Shown one piece after another: positions 20,232-34,062 of a stretch of 64,000 nucleotides of DNA. The position numbers and the translations under genes are program-made. The stretch spans positions 47,063,676-47,127,675 of the forward strand of contig CM049311.1 of NCBI GenBank assembly GCA_026874595.1, in the 5' to 3' direction. A model generated the notes under the pieces. It was not told the DNA's origin and searched no databases. It saw nothing but the letters and a program-made list of their open reading frames with translations. Each line of letters begins with the position of its first letter. The stretch's first letter is position 1. The stretch is from Sipunculus nudus. Taxonomy: Eukaryota > Annelida > Sipuncula > Golfingiida > Sipunculidae.

Positions 20232-22966
20232 GGATTCATGACGCTGTCTGTTCTATGCTGGTAGTTCACCTGCTTCCACAATCACTCACATCAGTCTCCG
20301 TCAGTCACACCAGTTTCTATTGGTTCTGCATGAGTTAGTTTTACATATCCTTGTTTCATACCATACATCTTAAGCTTATAACTTATGTGCATGTATTTGT
20401 GAATATGCATGAAAAATCAGTAAAATTCTGACAAGCGAGTACAATTCTATTCTTCTATTGAGAAGAATGACTGGGTAATAGAAGGCATGAGATTCCAAAG
20501 CTTTCACCATTCTTCCTCATATCATCAATACTGTATGCATGTATATTGCCAATGGTAATTTCTATGCATACAAGCTCCAATGCTTTTACATGTATATATT
20601 ATAAGTCTTACTACAGGTTCTTACAAGTGATATTAGCAATCTTGATACAAGTGTGAACCGACACACATACAGGGGTTTTAAGCTTCTGTTTACAGGAAGA
20701 GCAGATGACTGGGAACCTGTAGGAGATCTTGCCGTTATATATACACATACTGAGAGTCAAAAGCAGTACATATATCAGAATATGAAGGACTGTTAGGCCA
20801 AAATAAAATAAAGTTTGGTTCTCAGGCACTTTTTTTTTCATAAATCTATGCCAGCATTTTTTTAGTTGTATTTCTTTTTTGCCTAAATATATACAAGATG
20901 TTCACTTTCTTGAAGTCTGCGTTTGATAAAATTTTCATTAATATATACATGCAGGCATACACTATTATTTTAAAGTTAAAAGCATCATTAAGTTGGAAGG
21001 GCCATGAAGTTTTGATCAGTTCAATCAAAGCTGATTTGCTGGCAGAGAAAAAAAAAACAAAGATATTGTGTGGCCATTCCACTAGTACGGCTTGCATGTT
21101 TATGTACATTTAAACCCATGATTACAGTGAAGCATACAGAAGAGAGAGAAAAGAGAAGTGGATGAACTTGTTAATATCAATCATAAAATCAGCCTTATTT
21201 CATCTTGCAAAATAAAAAGCTATGTATAGGTAAAATCTGGTGCAAATTGAACAGGTCAGTGCTGCCACCTATCAGGAGAAGGTGATATTAGGTGAATGTG
21301 ACTCAAAATCCACCAACTGAGGAAACGTACAAAATGAAACGTGCCTTCTCAGATTAGCCCTACAATATTAAGAAGTCTATTTTGCCTTTTCTGTTTCTGT
21401 GGGCTTATGTTTATATGGGACACTTGCCAAATACCCTGTTATCTGATTTTGCCAAATTTTTTGTTCACTAAACTGTTGTGCACTTAATTTAGAGACCAAC
21501 ATTTGATGGAATCTCAAGCCATTTTAGGATGTCATATGTAATCATACAATACCATTCAGCCAAAAACACCAATTTTTGTGTGACTGCATATGATATTTTT
21601 TATGCAAATATGTAAGATCACTGATGCTAGGGGAAGTAATGATGTAAACTCTTGTCCATGGCTTACTGGCATCATATTTTTTTACTTATATCCAAAGTTG
21701 ACAGGTTCCTGTTGCACATTAGATAAGACATTTACTGAATGGATGCATGCATGATAAATTTGTTGACATATAAGGAAACACAAAAATAATATTGCTGTGA
21801 CAGTGTCTGTGGATGAAGTGGTAAGAACAGGTAAAAGGCAAGTTTCAAGTTATGTGATGTGTAAAGCTGGAGATTGATACCTGCTGAACCTGAGTATATG
21901 TATACCTGGCTGCACCAAAGTGTATCTATATGCAGGTGACTCATCTTGTATACAACTCATCAGATCTGTATACAAACTCTTTAATTTTAAAATGTTTTGT
22001 AGTCAACAGTTTTTACAGTTTTTACAACATCAAGTTGATAATTCCTGATCCTTTATCTTGACTATTTACAGTGTACATAAGCTTCCTTTTTCTTAGAATA
22101 CTCTTGATAATTTCAACAATTATTTATCTTCTATGAATGTTGTTTCATTGACTTACCTTTGTGCTTGATCAGATCATGACTATTTACACTTTTTGAACAT
22201 ATTTACTCACATCCTGAGATTAAAACTTCTTAATGTATACATGATAATCTCTTCAAAGTATTATGTCTTTATGACAGATCTGCACATGTTGAGACCTGTT
22301 AAAGTATGATTTTAACCAAGAAATCCTATTGGATATTGATTACTGTATCGCAATAATTTAAAATGGATACACATTTAATGATAAAGACCTGACCTACAAT
22401 GCTTGATTTCAAGTGATATGATTTGCAGTTATGATGTGACTGTTATATTATTGTTAAATGAATGATGATGTGCTCAGCATTATATGGCCAGCTTTCCTAG
22501 GATATATTTCATTGTTACCAGTTATTCTGCAATCTTACGTGTGCCCTGTGATATATCAAGTTAATTGAATAATTTCATCAGAATAGATAAACATGCTGAC
22601 ATATATTGGAGATATGAAAGTGTCTCCCTTTCAACAACATCTATAAATAGCATTTACATAATCAGGAACTTTAAGACATAGCTCATGTTTCATAGTTTAA
22701 TGCACATATCAGATATTTAGACAATGGTGAATTTTATATATATATACCATATCAATAATCTGATGATGTGGATGTTTGAAGCAGAATATAAAACCACCAA
22801 AACAGGAAGTTGAGTCATACTGACCTTGTCATAAAATCTTCCTAACTCTTTCCAGTTGAGTCTAAACTAATGTCAGCAAAATATTTTGTAAAATGATGGA
22901 ACCACTGTTGTTATACAGCTGAATGTACACTGAAAATTACAAACAACAGTTTGAAGGATACATTTT
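20232..22966. other. Possible alternative 3' UTR, then no gene seen
   Basis: AATAAA at 20802-20807 and 20807-20812 could end the alternative transcript. A 76-codon minus-strand frame at 20611-20841 encodes a hydrophobic stretch and four spaced Cys but has no splice or family support. The remainder is AT-rich sequence without recognisable structure. Confidence 0.45.
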
Positions 22967-23704
22967 AGCTCACTTGACTATCAGTCATCTGAGCTATAGT
23001 CGTGGTCTTTTGTCTGTCGTCCGCTGCAAATAAAAGCTGCAAAATTAGGCTAGTTATTGAATTTTTTTAGGCTCTTGTTGTATTCCCTTACATTATCAAG
23101 CAGCCTACTTTGGTCATTCAGTGCAGCTCTCTATGCTCCCCAGGCTGTTGTTATGTAATCCCAACACTAGGGCAAGCCCTCTCTTTTGTTGAGCTTGATT
23201 AACTGTCTGCAGTTAATACCACAGGAAGCCTTTCTCTCCCCCCCCCCCCCCCCCCCAATTCTGTTGACAGACCTGTACTATAAACAAGATGAATCTTATA
23301 ATTTCCCCTTTTTTTAGCAACGAGCAGTAACAACAGGGACCCTCCCCCCCCTGATAATTTTTAACTCATATGGCAGTATATCTTACTTTTGATAAACTTA
23401 ATTACCTTCACACTATTTGTTTTTGAAATGTATCTTTTTTATAACACTTACCGTAGGCCCATTTTTTCCCTTAGTGCATCATTAAATGGTTCCAGGCCAC
23501 AGGTTTCATTTATTACACAGTGCATATGCTTTAGCTCAAGTCCATTATTCTATAATTAACATAGATTCATTTCAGCAGGGCCATTTTCTCTCAGCTTTTC
23601 CAATGCTAATATACAAGGAAAAACCAAAAGAAATAAAAATATTTTGCAGTAGCTAATATTTTACAAAATTCAGCTGAGCAACGTGACCCATGGGTCCCTT
23701 GTTT
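22967..23704 (+). mobile_element. Helentron-like element E2, internally deleted
   Basis: 738 bp with both family ends: the 29-nt palindrome region at 22967-22995 and CAGCTGAGC, GACCCATGGGTC, CCTTGTTT at 23671-23704. Compared with 49185-50664, about 600-750 bp after the GTCCG stretch are missing. The two rejoin at TAAAAGCTGCAAAA and share GGCTCTTGTTGTATTCCCTT. The C-run is at 23238-23256. This is a typical deletion-derived non-autonomous copy. Confidence 0.75.
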
Positions 23705-24740
23705 GAAGATGTTAATGTCTTGTGTATAGTTGTTGTAAAATTGTTTGTTTGAATGTACATTGATTTATTGTTGTTATTTGCCAGCTTGTATATAGGTAAC
23801 TAATATTAGTTAGACAGCAATAGGTATTAATCTAAGGCAGTCCTCAAGGCTGATGCATTGAAGACGACATATTGACATTCCATGCTTTTTTATATGACAG
23901 TCATAGGGGTAATGATCTGTAGGTGTAATACTGTGTGATATGTATAACATTAAGCTTTGTTAATGAAATTGTAATTACTGGTGTGAGTACCTGAATGGTA
24001 TTAGGTCCAAGTCCCTGTAGGCTTGATGTATATGTAAAATCTGTAATGATCTCCTGAATGAAAGTACAATGACAACCATGCAAATATGCACACTGTAAAA
24101 TAATGCACTCACTCAGCAATTTTTGTATCAGATACTCTTGTTTAATAAAGAGAATATTTTACACACTATATGTGTATGTGTATATTTCTAACCCAAAAAT
24201 CACAAGTAATAATTTGGATGTGTATGTATGTGTGTTCAGTTGCATCAACTTTCACTTTCATAAGAAATCATAGAACCAATGATCTATAATTCAGCTGATT
24301 TGACTTTAAACATCCAGCTCAAGGTCACCAGCTTTTTTTTTCAAATATCTGAGAACTCTGTTTAAACATTGTGTGTATCAAATTTGAGTGGAATACTATG
24401 TAATACTTCAAAAGTTAATGTGTTCACAAATTGATTTTTTATCATCTTATTTTACATTGAAGATGATGGTCTTTATCATTGTTTTTCAAACTCCTCTAAT
24501 TTAAGATATTGGTAAAAATGTTTCAAAAGGATAAAATTCATTTAACATATTCAGTGGTTCAAAGCTATCCCAAACAAGTGACCCATGGGTCATGATGCTC
24601 AGCTGACTAGAAAGAACTACACAAAAAGAATTTTATCATCTGCTTGCCAAATTTTGTAGGTGGTATCCCCATTCAATTGTAGCTATTAAGAATTCTCCAA
24701 ATGACAAGAAAAAAAGTTTCATGATAAGGCAAAAAAAAAA

Positions 24741-26305
24741 AACAAGTGGCCCATGGGCCATGACGCTTAGCTGAATTCAAGGAGCCTTGAATAGTGGGCA
24801 AAAAGACTCCCAGAGTCAAAATCATATCATGTATTTTGCCAATAGCCCTTAGATATAGGTTACAGAGACTTAATCTAAATGCAGCTGCTACCATTTATGC
24901 CCTCCTAACTAATTAAGTGTGAAAATCTAAAATCAAGTTCTTTCACACAGCTTGTAGAAAATGGGTCAGAGTGAAACCCATATCAGGTTTCCAAGGAGAT
25001 TTTTAGGGACCTCCCTGAAAGTCATGTATGAGGATTTTAGGCCAAATGGATACAATTTGTGCCCCACCTGACTCACTTGGTGCTCCTGTTTTCTCCCCTA
25101 ATTTACAAAATATAGTTAACCATGACCTAATTTCGATTTTCCAAGGATATTTTTCATGGAACTCTAAGGATATCAGTTAGAAGATTCTAGGTCCAACACT
25201 CATGATTTGTGCCCTGTTAATGGACAACTGCTTCATTTGAAGTTCTCAAAAATAGACATAAAAATGTGTAAAAAAATGTCAAAAACTAGAATGGCTCTGT
25301 TTTTGCAGTGCAAAACATATATGTCCTCCCCCCCCCCCCCCCATGGTTCATCCCAAAACATAAGGGGTAAAACATGCAATATCTCAAAACAATGAATCTA
25401 GATCTCAGCAGATAGGACTTTGAAGGTCAAGGTCACTGCTTTTCAAACTCAAAGTTGGTGTACCAAACTTGAGGACCAAATGTTGAATACTTCAAAAGTT
25501 AGTGGGTTCACAAAAATGTCATATTTCTGCAGATTTGATCTTGAAGATGAAGGTCAAGGTCAGTTTTTTTAACTTGTCCTTGATTTTAGTAGGAAGAATT
25601 GCTGTACCAAATTTGAGGACAAAATGTTTAATACTTCAAAAGTTACGCAGTTAAAAAAATTTTACATTTTGGCAGATTTGACCTTGAAGATGATGGTCAA
25701 GGTCACCAGTTATCAATTTTTTCCAAGAACTTGGCAGGAACAATATGTGTACCAAATTTGAGGGAAAAATGTGGAATACTTCAAAAGTTATGGGGTTCAC
25801 AAAAATTTCACATTTCGGCAGATTTTACCTTGAATATGAAGGCCAAGGTCACTGGTTTTCAAACTCCTCCGTATGAACAATTGAGTGTTTCAAATTTTGG
25901 CAAAAAATATGCAGACCCTGAAAAGTTGAACGTGCTTACAAGATATCCTACAGATGAGGACAACGATGACAGAAGATGGCACTGAAAACAACATGCCTCT
26001 ATGGGGGGGGGGGGGGGGGGGGGGTTTGCCACCAGTCTACAGGAACTGATGAAGCACTCCATGGTCAAAAAGCATGCAAAGAATCATAGCAGTCAATGTA
26101 TTAGTTATTCAAATACAGAAGCTGTTGAATCTTATTTTTAATTATTCTGGGGGTACTTATGAGCCCCATTGCTCAGAGGATATGGGTAACAGAGACCTAA
26201 TTTCAGATTTCCATGAAGACTTGTCATGGACCTCCCTGGTTGTAAAGTAAGAAGATTGACAAAGAGTGAAAGCTATAGCTCAGATGACCTTCAGTCAGCT
26301 GAGCT
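24741..26305 (-). mobile_element. Helentron-like element nested in the outer copy
   Basis: The minus-strand 3' terminus at 24741 carries a GGCCCATGGGCC palindrome. The 5' terminus at 26277-26305 is AGCTCAGATGACCTTCAGTC followed by AGCTGAGCTAA. Inside are a tandem array (25381-25930), a C-run (25328-25342) and a G-run (26003-26024). No intact reading frame is present. Confidence 0.6.
25381..25930. repeat. Tandem array, about 143-bp period, four degenerate units
   Basis: GAAGGTCAAGGTCA-like cores occur at about 25417, 25543, 25685 and 25829, each followed by a Phe-rich-looking TTTTCAAAC segment, then ACCAAATTTGAGG and ATACTTCAAAAGTTA. Partial units also occur at 24290-24430. Spacing is roughly 126-144 bp. 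Confidence 0.7.
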
Positions 26306-27319
26306 AATAAAAGGTATGGTTCTCAGGCACTGCCCACATCAATTTTAACCTCCCGCATCAAACATTTTTATTCTGATTTTCATCTTCAAGAAGATAAAAT
26401 AATACAATTTTTTTAAGATTTCCTTTGTTATGTAGTGCTTTTACCTGTTTAGCCAAAAAAAACTGTTATTTTTATGCTTTCCCCTGATCATATGACATTT
26501 TGAGCCATTCCCTTGAAATCTAATCTTTTTGGATGCAGTCAGCTGAGCTTAAAATGACCATGCAGATTTTTGAAGGACATATCTGGACTTAAAGACACAA
26601 GATTCTAGGTCCAACAGTAAAATTTTCTACCATGTCCAACTGTCTAGGTGCTTAAAATGTTTTAAGTCAGTACTATGTGTCACCATGATGTGTTTGCAGG
26701 TTTCCATGGAGACTGCCCAAGACTTCCCCTCAGTAGTATATTACATTCTAGGGCTAGCAGATATAATCTGTGCCCATCTGATTTTCAGGGTGCTAACAAT
26801 CATGTTTTTGGTCTATAGTTCACAGAATATAGGTCACCATGACCTAATTTCAGCTTTCCACGCAGATTCACCCATGGCAAAAAAAAAATAATAGGCCTTG
26901 TAGTGGAAATTTTTTAAAAACTTCCATGAGTGTAAGGTGAGAAGATTCTAGGCCTAGTGGATACAATTTGTGCTCTGTATGACTGACAGGGTGCTAAAAA
27001 TCATGTCATATGCCTGTAGTTTATAAAATATAGGACATCATGACCAAATTTAAAAAGAGACTGGTGAAGGATATCCCTGGATGTACAGTCAGAAGTTTCT
27101 AGGTCTTACGGTTACAATTTGTACCCTGTTAACAGATCTACTGCTTCATCTGAAGGATTTCAAAAATTGAGGAAAAAATGTGCAAAAATTAGAAAAAAAT
27201 ACAGATGGCACCACCAGTCTTCAGGCAATGATGAAACACTCCATGATCAATATGCATAGAAGGAATCATGGCACTCAATGCATTAGTTATTCACACAGAA
27301 GCTTTTGAAGCAAATTTTT

Positions 27320-30300
27320 AGCTCAGCTGACTACAAGTCATCTTAGCTATAGTCGTGGTCCTTTGTCCGTCGGCTGTCCGTCCATCCGTCTGTTTGTCTG
27401 TTAAACTGGCACGTTTTGAACCTTTGGACCTAGGAATCTGAAATTTGGCATATACCTTTAGATGTCCCAAAAATCTCCTACCATACCAAAAATTGGGTCA
27501 ATAGGACTTCGTTCCTTCGAATTTTGACTTGGCCATAAACTTTACCTACATTGCAGCAGAATTATTTGAAAAGTTAAACTATTTATTAAAAATTAATAAC
27601 AAATATTGTGTCAAATATAATTTAAATTAAAAATAATAACAGTATCATGTTTTTTTCATCAAAGATTTTTTAATAATATTATCGAAATAAATGATTATTA
27701 AAATAATATTATAGAATATATTCATGAATGATTTGTATTTAGATACTTTAATTTTTACCTGTATTCCTATCTAATGCATAAAATAATGGAGTACATATTC
27801 ATACTTGCATTCAAATTCATTTGCAAAGTACTTCACTATGTCTGGTATTTATTCAGTTTCAGCCAAACAAAAGTTCTTGAGAATCCAGAATAAACAAATA
27901 TCACAAATTTAAATAATAACCATAAGTACCTGGTTTTATGAATTTTATTTATATTCAAAAAATAAAACTATTATTTTCACTTTAGATTACCTTCACATCA
28001 ATCTACACACTAGACATAGCAAAAGTCTTATGACAATCATAAACATTACAGAAATCATAATGAGAACTTGTCTAAGATCTGATTTTTTATCATATTCGAT
28101 TTTTTTATTAAAAAAATGTATCAGAAAAAATCTGAAGTAATCTCAGCTATGAAACCATTATATGTGTAAAAATAACCCAAGGATAAGAAAACCCTATAAA
28201 TTATACAAGGAGAAAACTGGAGATGGGCAAGTTTAATTTTATTAACTGAAATATATATATATATATATATATATAGGAACCAGTAATAAAAATTTTGATT
28301 ATTTACATGGTCTTGTGACAGCTGTTAAAGCCCGGGTCTTAATGTCATTAATGAAACATTGACATCTTTATTCAGTAATTGTCTGAGTAAAATTTAAAAA
28401 TGTTGACATATTTAATTTTTTTTTAATTTTGAAATAAATATATAAATTAACAAGCTGAAACACTTGGAAAAGACCTGAAAAAAAATTAGATTAATATTAT
28501 CAACTGCATCTTTGTCTATAATTAATTTCCTTTATATAATCCCTAATAGTATAGAACAATATAATTTTCTTTTTTCATTATTTAAAGTGAAAACTGAAAA
28601 AAAATACCATACATGACTCAATGGTGTTATTTGGAATACATTTTCATCCATCCATACAAAATTCATAAAACACCAGTAATTGCAAGGTAATTCCCTGTTA
28701 CTCATCAACTATCAAATTCCTTTTCTATTGATTTTTTTTAAAGTTGTTATTATAGACCTATACAAATTTATTTATTTATTGTTTATTGTTATTCTGTTGG
28801 TCTAAACAACTAATAGCTGAGTTGGGTTGGACACCTGAATCAACTGAGGCCAGCCATAAGCTGCCTGGCTGACAAGTATATGACTTGCCTCTAGCGTGCA
28901 TAATATGCGACGCCAGATATCCCTGATCTTCTGTAGTGGAGGCCCGTAAGTGCTGCTGCACCAGCAGACTTGCAGGCAAAAACAAACATGTCCAACAGTA
29001 TTATTACTACTAACAAATTGTCACTACATTGTGCAACAGATTTTAGCGTTAAGACCGTTCTGCAACTGAGAGAATTTCTCACTGCTACGGGAGTTCAGAC
29101 TTAGGGTTATAAAACTTATTTGGCTTGCCCAGCAGGCACAGTGTTTGGACATTGACTGCCATCTTTGTTTTTGCCCCAAGTAACTCTTGTGATAGGGGCG
29201 CACCTGCCAGCGATAGAGAGCAAACAGGGTGACATTTGCCTCCAGCACAGGAGATGGAGGATCTCCGGCATCGTGTATTGGCCTGAGAGGTCAACTAGAG
29301 GACAAACAAGTGACTGAAGAGGGACTGGGTAGAGCATAGGGTCTGACATGGTCTCATCATAAAAACTATAATAAAAGCTACAGTTTTTGGCCAATTTCTT
29401 TCAACTTTCAAAACTAACAGGCTGAAATCCTTATATCTGCATGATATGAAAATTATATCAACAGTGCTTACAGGAAACAAACATGCCATGGTCACAGTAA
29501 GGCAAAATTTCAGGTACCAATTTTATATTTTTGCTTATAACTTGTTAAATCTGAAAAATTCAAAACTAATTTTGGATACACAATTGAATATTGATTAAAT
29601 AATGTAACATCCTTGACAATAAATCTCTAGCTTCAGCAATTCTCATGTTAAGGGATTAAATATATTTCTTGATTTTTTTAAAAGTGCATTATGATTGGGC
29701 CTATAACTTAAAACAATTTCACAGTACTGACATCATTTCTGGCATGTGCACAGAGTATGAAGAGAACTTTAGAAGAACTTTTATATTATATATGATCAAA
29801 GTCAGATCAGTGGTTTTGATATAAGGCAGTCTTGAAGGGTAACAATGGGTTTTTAAATGAAAAATGAAGTTTTTTCTTAATATCTCAACGGGATGAAGTT
29901 TTAGTGACCAAACTTTTGGTATGGTAGGGGGTTTGGGGGACATCAAACTGTATGCTGTGAAAATTAAATCCACAGCAGTTACAGGAAAAAAATGTGCCAT
30001 GGTCAAATCTTGGCAAAATTTAAGGTACCGATTTTATATTTATGCTAATAACTAATAAAATTTGAAAAATTCAGATCTAATTTTGGGTATACAATTGAAT
30101 CTTGATTAAATATAGTTATATACCTGAAAAAAGTTTCTAGCTTCAGTAAGCTTCTCAAGTTAAGGGAGTAAATATATTTCCTGAATTTTTACAAAGTGCA
30201 TTATATAGGGGCCCATTACTTCAAGAATTTAAAAAATATTGAACTTATTTCTGGTATGTACATAGGAAATATATAGAGGAATTAATATATTAAAAATGAT

Positions 30301-30589
30301 CAATATTAGATCAGTGGTTTTGATATTAGGCAGTCTTGAAGTGTTACAATGGGTTTTTAATGGAAAACTGAGGTTTTTCCTTATTAATTCGAAGGAACAA
30401 AGTCCTAGTGACCCAATTTTCAGTATGGTAGGAGATTTTGGGGACATCTAAAGGTATGTCTAATTTCAGGTTTTGTAGGGCCAATGGTTTCGAAACATGC
30501 CAGTTTAATGGACTGACGGACAGATGGACGGACAGCCGACGGACAAAGGACCACGACTATAGCTTAGATGACTTATAGTCAACTGAGCT
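27320..30589. mobile_element. Fold-back element with about 200-bp inverted ends (R2)
   Basis: The left arm 27320-27520 is the 5' end of the family in plus orientation (palindrome, GTCCGTC stretch, to GGACTTCGTTCCTTCGA). The right arm 30380-30589 is the same sequence in minus orientation. The interior 27523-30360 is a minus-strand family copy truncated at its 3' side, closely similar to 56930-59520. Two related units of about 480 bp lie in tandem at 29460-29940 and 29960-30430. Either a mobile unit with long inverted repeats or a rearranged pair of copies would produce this. Minus frames such as 30229-30447 are repeat translations. Confidence 0.6.
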
Positions 30590-31433
30590 AAAAATTCTAT
30601 TTACTGACACCAGTACTCTGAAAATCTTTTCTTTTCATACTAAAAAAACTTGAATGCATGTTGAAGAAGGCTGACTACAATGCATGTGAACTATGTGAAC
30701 TCATTTGGTATCCAAGATTCCCTAGTTTTCTATGTGCCTGCACCTAGGGCCACATCTGATGGGCAGTGGCATAAAACATTTTGCATGAAAATTATAAAAA
30801 AATGTATACATAAATGTAAATAAATGTAATACCTAGAAATATGATCATTATTATTTATGATAATACTGGAAATGCCTGCCACTATCACTGGGTGTTTTAG
30901 AAAGTTAGAAAATCAAGACCATAAAAATGCATCTAAAAATAAATCTATATCATATGCTTGCCTAGGATTAATTAGTATGCTCTGTGTCATAAGTGATCTA
31001 TATATGAATATAAAGTAGTGCAAAAAATGCAACATACAGTAAAAAATCATTACTTCAAAGATCACCAATTCACTGAAGACAAGATGAACTTTGAAGAATT
31101 TTGTGAAGAATAAACATATACATAAACATAAATAACTTGTAAATAAGGATATTTAAAGAATAAAATTTAAGTTTTTCTTTTTTTTTTGGGGGGGGGGGCT
31201 TTTTCCACTATCAAAGGTTATATAGACATCAAAGGCATGATAATGGGACACTATTTGCTTTATATGCCTTTCTTCAGAATGAACAGATTTGATAGAATGA
31301 ACACACATGGACTTTTTAAATTAAGACAGCAAATTAAACACCTGTAGTACTCTGAACACAATACAAATAATAATTAATTATTATTTATGTATATAATATA
31401 TTGTATTTTATTCCTAAATCAATGGCTTCTTTT
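30590..31433. other. No gene seen
   Basis: AT-rich sequence between two transposon blocks. A T-run joined to a G-run lies at about 31179-31198. No exon or known repeat was recognised. Confidence 0.5.
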
Positions 31434-33159
31434 AGCTCAGCTGACTTTAAAGTCATTTGAGCTATAGTGATGGTCCTTTGTCCATACATCCATTAACAGA
31501 GCACATTTTGAAACCATATGACCTATAATTCCAAAATTTTGCATACAGTTAGATGTCCCCATAATCTCCTTCCCTACCGAACATTTGGGTCCATAGGGCT
31601 TCGTTCCTCCAGATATTAAGGAAAAACTTCAATTTTTCATTAAAAACGCATTGTTTTTCTTGAAAACAGCATGATATCTAAACCACTGATCTGATATTGA
31701 GCATTTTTAATATAACCATTCCTCTATATATTTCCAATGTACCAAAAATTATGTCAGAATTGTGTAATTTCCTGAAGTTATGGGCCCAAACATAATTCAC
31801 TTTGTAAAATTAGGAAATATATTTACTCACTTAACATGAAAATTATTGAAGCTGGAGACTTTTTTTCAGGGATGTACATTTATATATTCAAGATTCAATT
31901 GTATACAAAAAAATAGATCTGAATTTTGCCAATTTTTTAAGTTATTAGGATAAACATAAAATCAGTATTTTAAATTTTGTCAAACTTTGGCCATGGGATC
32001 TTTTTCTTCTGTAAGCACTGTTGATTTAATTTTCACGGCATGTTTACATACAGATTTAATCTTTTTAAATCTGAAATTTCAAAGGATTTGATTGAAAAGA
32101 GGAGCTTTTATTAAAGTTTTTGGACACCATGTCAAGTGTTGTTTACATCAAGCCACTGGCCAGTAGAGTGAGTTATGCAGCCCTCAACTGTGTTATGTAA
32201 CCCACTTCTGCCAGCTGCATTGGCTCAGCTTTGCTTATCTTCCAGTTCAGCCCTGCACCCCCCCCCCCCCCCCCCCCGAATGATGCATAAACTAGATAAT
32301 GTTATAATTTTCTATATTTGATTCATTCTTATTTTAGATTTTTGCTACAATTTCAATTTTGAATTCTATAGCTGAGATTGTAATTAGCATAATTATATTG
32401 TTTATCCCTCATGCGACAAACAATGTTTTTACCTGATTTGAACAAGGGAATTTTTTTAATCAAATTTACTGAATTTTTTATTCTAGATAATAAAATTAAG
32501 CATGTACTGAAAACTCCAACGTACAATACTTTTTTGAATAGTGATTCAAGGAATAATCTTGAAATTTCCATGTTGTGGCATTATGTTCTTTGAAGCGATA
32601 TTATCTTATTAATATAATTTTCTTTTAAATTTAGTATTAACATTTTGATTTAAAAAATTATCAAATATATATGTATGCATAATTTGACATGAGCCAAACT
32701 ATGGGTAAATAATGATGGAACATACAATTCTGAATAAACATATTTTCAGATTTTTATTTGCAAATTTAAATCAATTGTAAAATTAAAAAATTGAATCTGA
32801 TAAAAACTATTAATGTCGAAAATGGATATGCTAAAATATAGGTTTTTTTTTTTAAACTTAAAAGCATTATTCCCCTGAAAATGAAATAAAGGTATCAGTC
32901 CTTTCTGTCCATCTATAAATATTTCATATGGAACACATGCAGTATCTCAAAACTGTTGTTTTTTATGGCAGTCTTGTCAGAGTATTAGTTTTGCAATCAT
33001 ATATTTTGAACTTTACTAATCAAGCAGGAAGACCATTTCTCTATAGCTTTCATATGCTAATTCATAAGAAAAACAATTACAGTAGAAATAAGCATATTTT
33101 GCATTTGCTAAAATTTGTCAAACTTCAGCTGAGTGCCGTGACCCGTGGGTCCCTTGTTT
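31434..33159 (+). mobile_element. Helentron-like element E4
   Basis: Starts with a diverged palindrome (31434-31463, TTAAAGTCATTTGAGCT variant) and ends CAGCTGAGTGCCGTGACCCGTGGGTC plus CCTTGTTT at 33159 (given as two motifs). The C-run is at 32258-32277. The segment 32280-32700 matches the reverse complement of 12960-13500 in R1, so R1 and E4 belong to one subfamily. Frames such as 32353-32571 minus are chance. Confidence 0.7.
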
Positions 33160-34001
33160 CTCAATAAATCCAGAGCATAAACATTCTAATCCTTATTATA
33201 GTGTGCAACACAATCCATGGATGCTTGCATTATGTGTGACCTTTCTCCCTTCTGACCCTCAACTTAGGCACCCTGTACACTTAATCCCATTTGTGGAATC
33301 ATGCAGTAACACATCAAAGCACTGTAGGTTTCTAGGGTATCCAGTGATCTTTCATTAAACTAATTAATTATACAGTGGTACCAGCTATCACAACAATAAC
33401 CCAATCAGCACCTCTATTGATGTGTACTACACTTCTCTGATATACAATCCCCCACCCCTAAAGAATTTAATCCATTGTTTCACGTCAGCAGGGAGCATGT
33501 GGCATGTTTAACCACATGCGGTTTTAAGGATACTTGACAAAATATCTTTTTCTTAGAGACCCTCTTCATCCTTGCATTAACTGCAGGCTTTCTATTTATA
33601 TAACACACAAGCTGACCCAAGGATACAATCATACATAGTTCACCTACGACTGGTCAGGATGACACTCATGATTCCACCAAGCGTCCCCCCCTGAGGAAGG
33701 ACCTGAGCTGCTGACATATACCTGTTGTATAGCCCTTTAACAAGGCCTTTATCCTTGGCCAAGGTATTACACTGCACCCAGCTTTAATGAGTGGTGTCAC
33801 CACAATGCTATGCGGAATGCCAAGGTAGGGCTTACACATTACCCGACCTGGTCACAGTCAGACAATGGAAAAAAGCCAGTTTAAAGGTCTATCATCTGGT
33901 GAAGACACAGGTATCTTATCTGAGTTTGAAACCATCACTGTGTACTCTGGATTACCATACTTAATGTGAGAGTGTAAACCCTGTGGCAAGTCTGTAAGGA
34001 T
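33160..34001. other. Upstream region of gene 2; no exon seen
   Basis: Somewhat more GC-rich than its surroundings at 33640-33860 and not visibly part of the transposon family. It may hold the promoter and 5' UTR of gene 2, but I see no clear TATA box or initiator. A hairpin-like ATGTGGCATG and CCACATGC pair lies at about 33498-33520. Confidence 0.35.
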
Positions 34002-34062
34002 ATGGAATTTACATCTTTTGGATATGTACTCATCATCCTGATCACAACATCCTCAGCCTCAG
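34002..34062 (+). CDS. Gene 2, signal-peptide exon
   Basis: The ATG at 34002 opens 20 codons, MEFTSFGYVLIILITTSSAS, then a split Gly, with the donor GTAGGT at 34063 (phase 1). A short N-region, a hydrophobic core (YVLIILI) and a small-residue SSAS end make a classic cleavable signal peptide. The phase matches the next recognised exon at 53859, giving the junction SSAS-G-TEQNVS. The intron would be 19,796 bp and is mostly transposons. Since short exons can be missed, other exons between them cannot be excluded. The signal peptide is clear; linking it to the downstream exon rests on phase, strand and order. Confidence 0.7.

Larger units (their letters stand above)
24573..27319 (-). mobile_element. 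Helentron-like element, outer copy (incomplete)
   Basis: The minus-strand 3' terminus is at 24573 (AACAAGTGACCCATGGGTCATG). The start matches 39218-39380 closely (GTAGGTGGTATCCCCATTCA). After about 165 bp it is broken by the copy at 24741-26305, and recognisable sequence resumes about 170 bp beyond that copy, near 26475, with CATTCCCTTGAAATCTAATC. It carries further degenerate units with AGCCCCATAGCTC or GAAGATTCTAGG motifs. Its 5' terminus is not visible; the fold-back block at 27320 follows. Confidence 0.5.

Noticed and set aside
20611-20841. 76-codon minus-strand frame with a hydrophobic segment and several Cys
   Set aside because: Low-complexity hydrophobic sequence is common in AT-rich DNA; no homologue, promoter or splice evidence, and it overlaps the possible alternative 3' UTR of gene 1.
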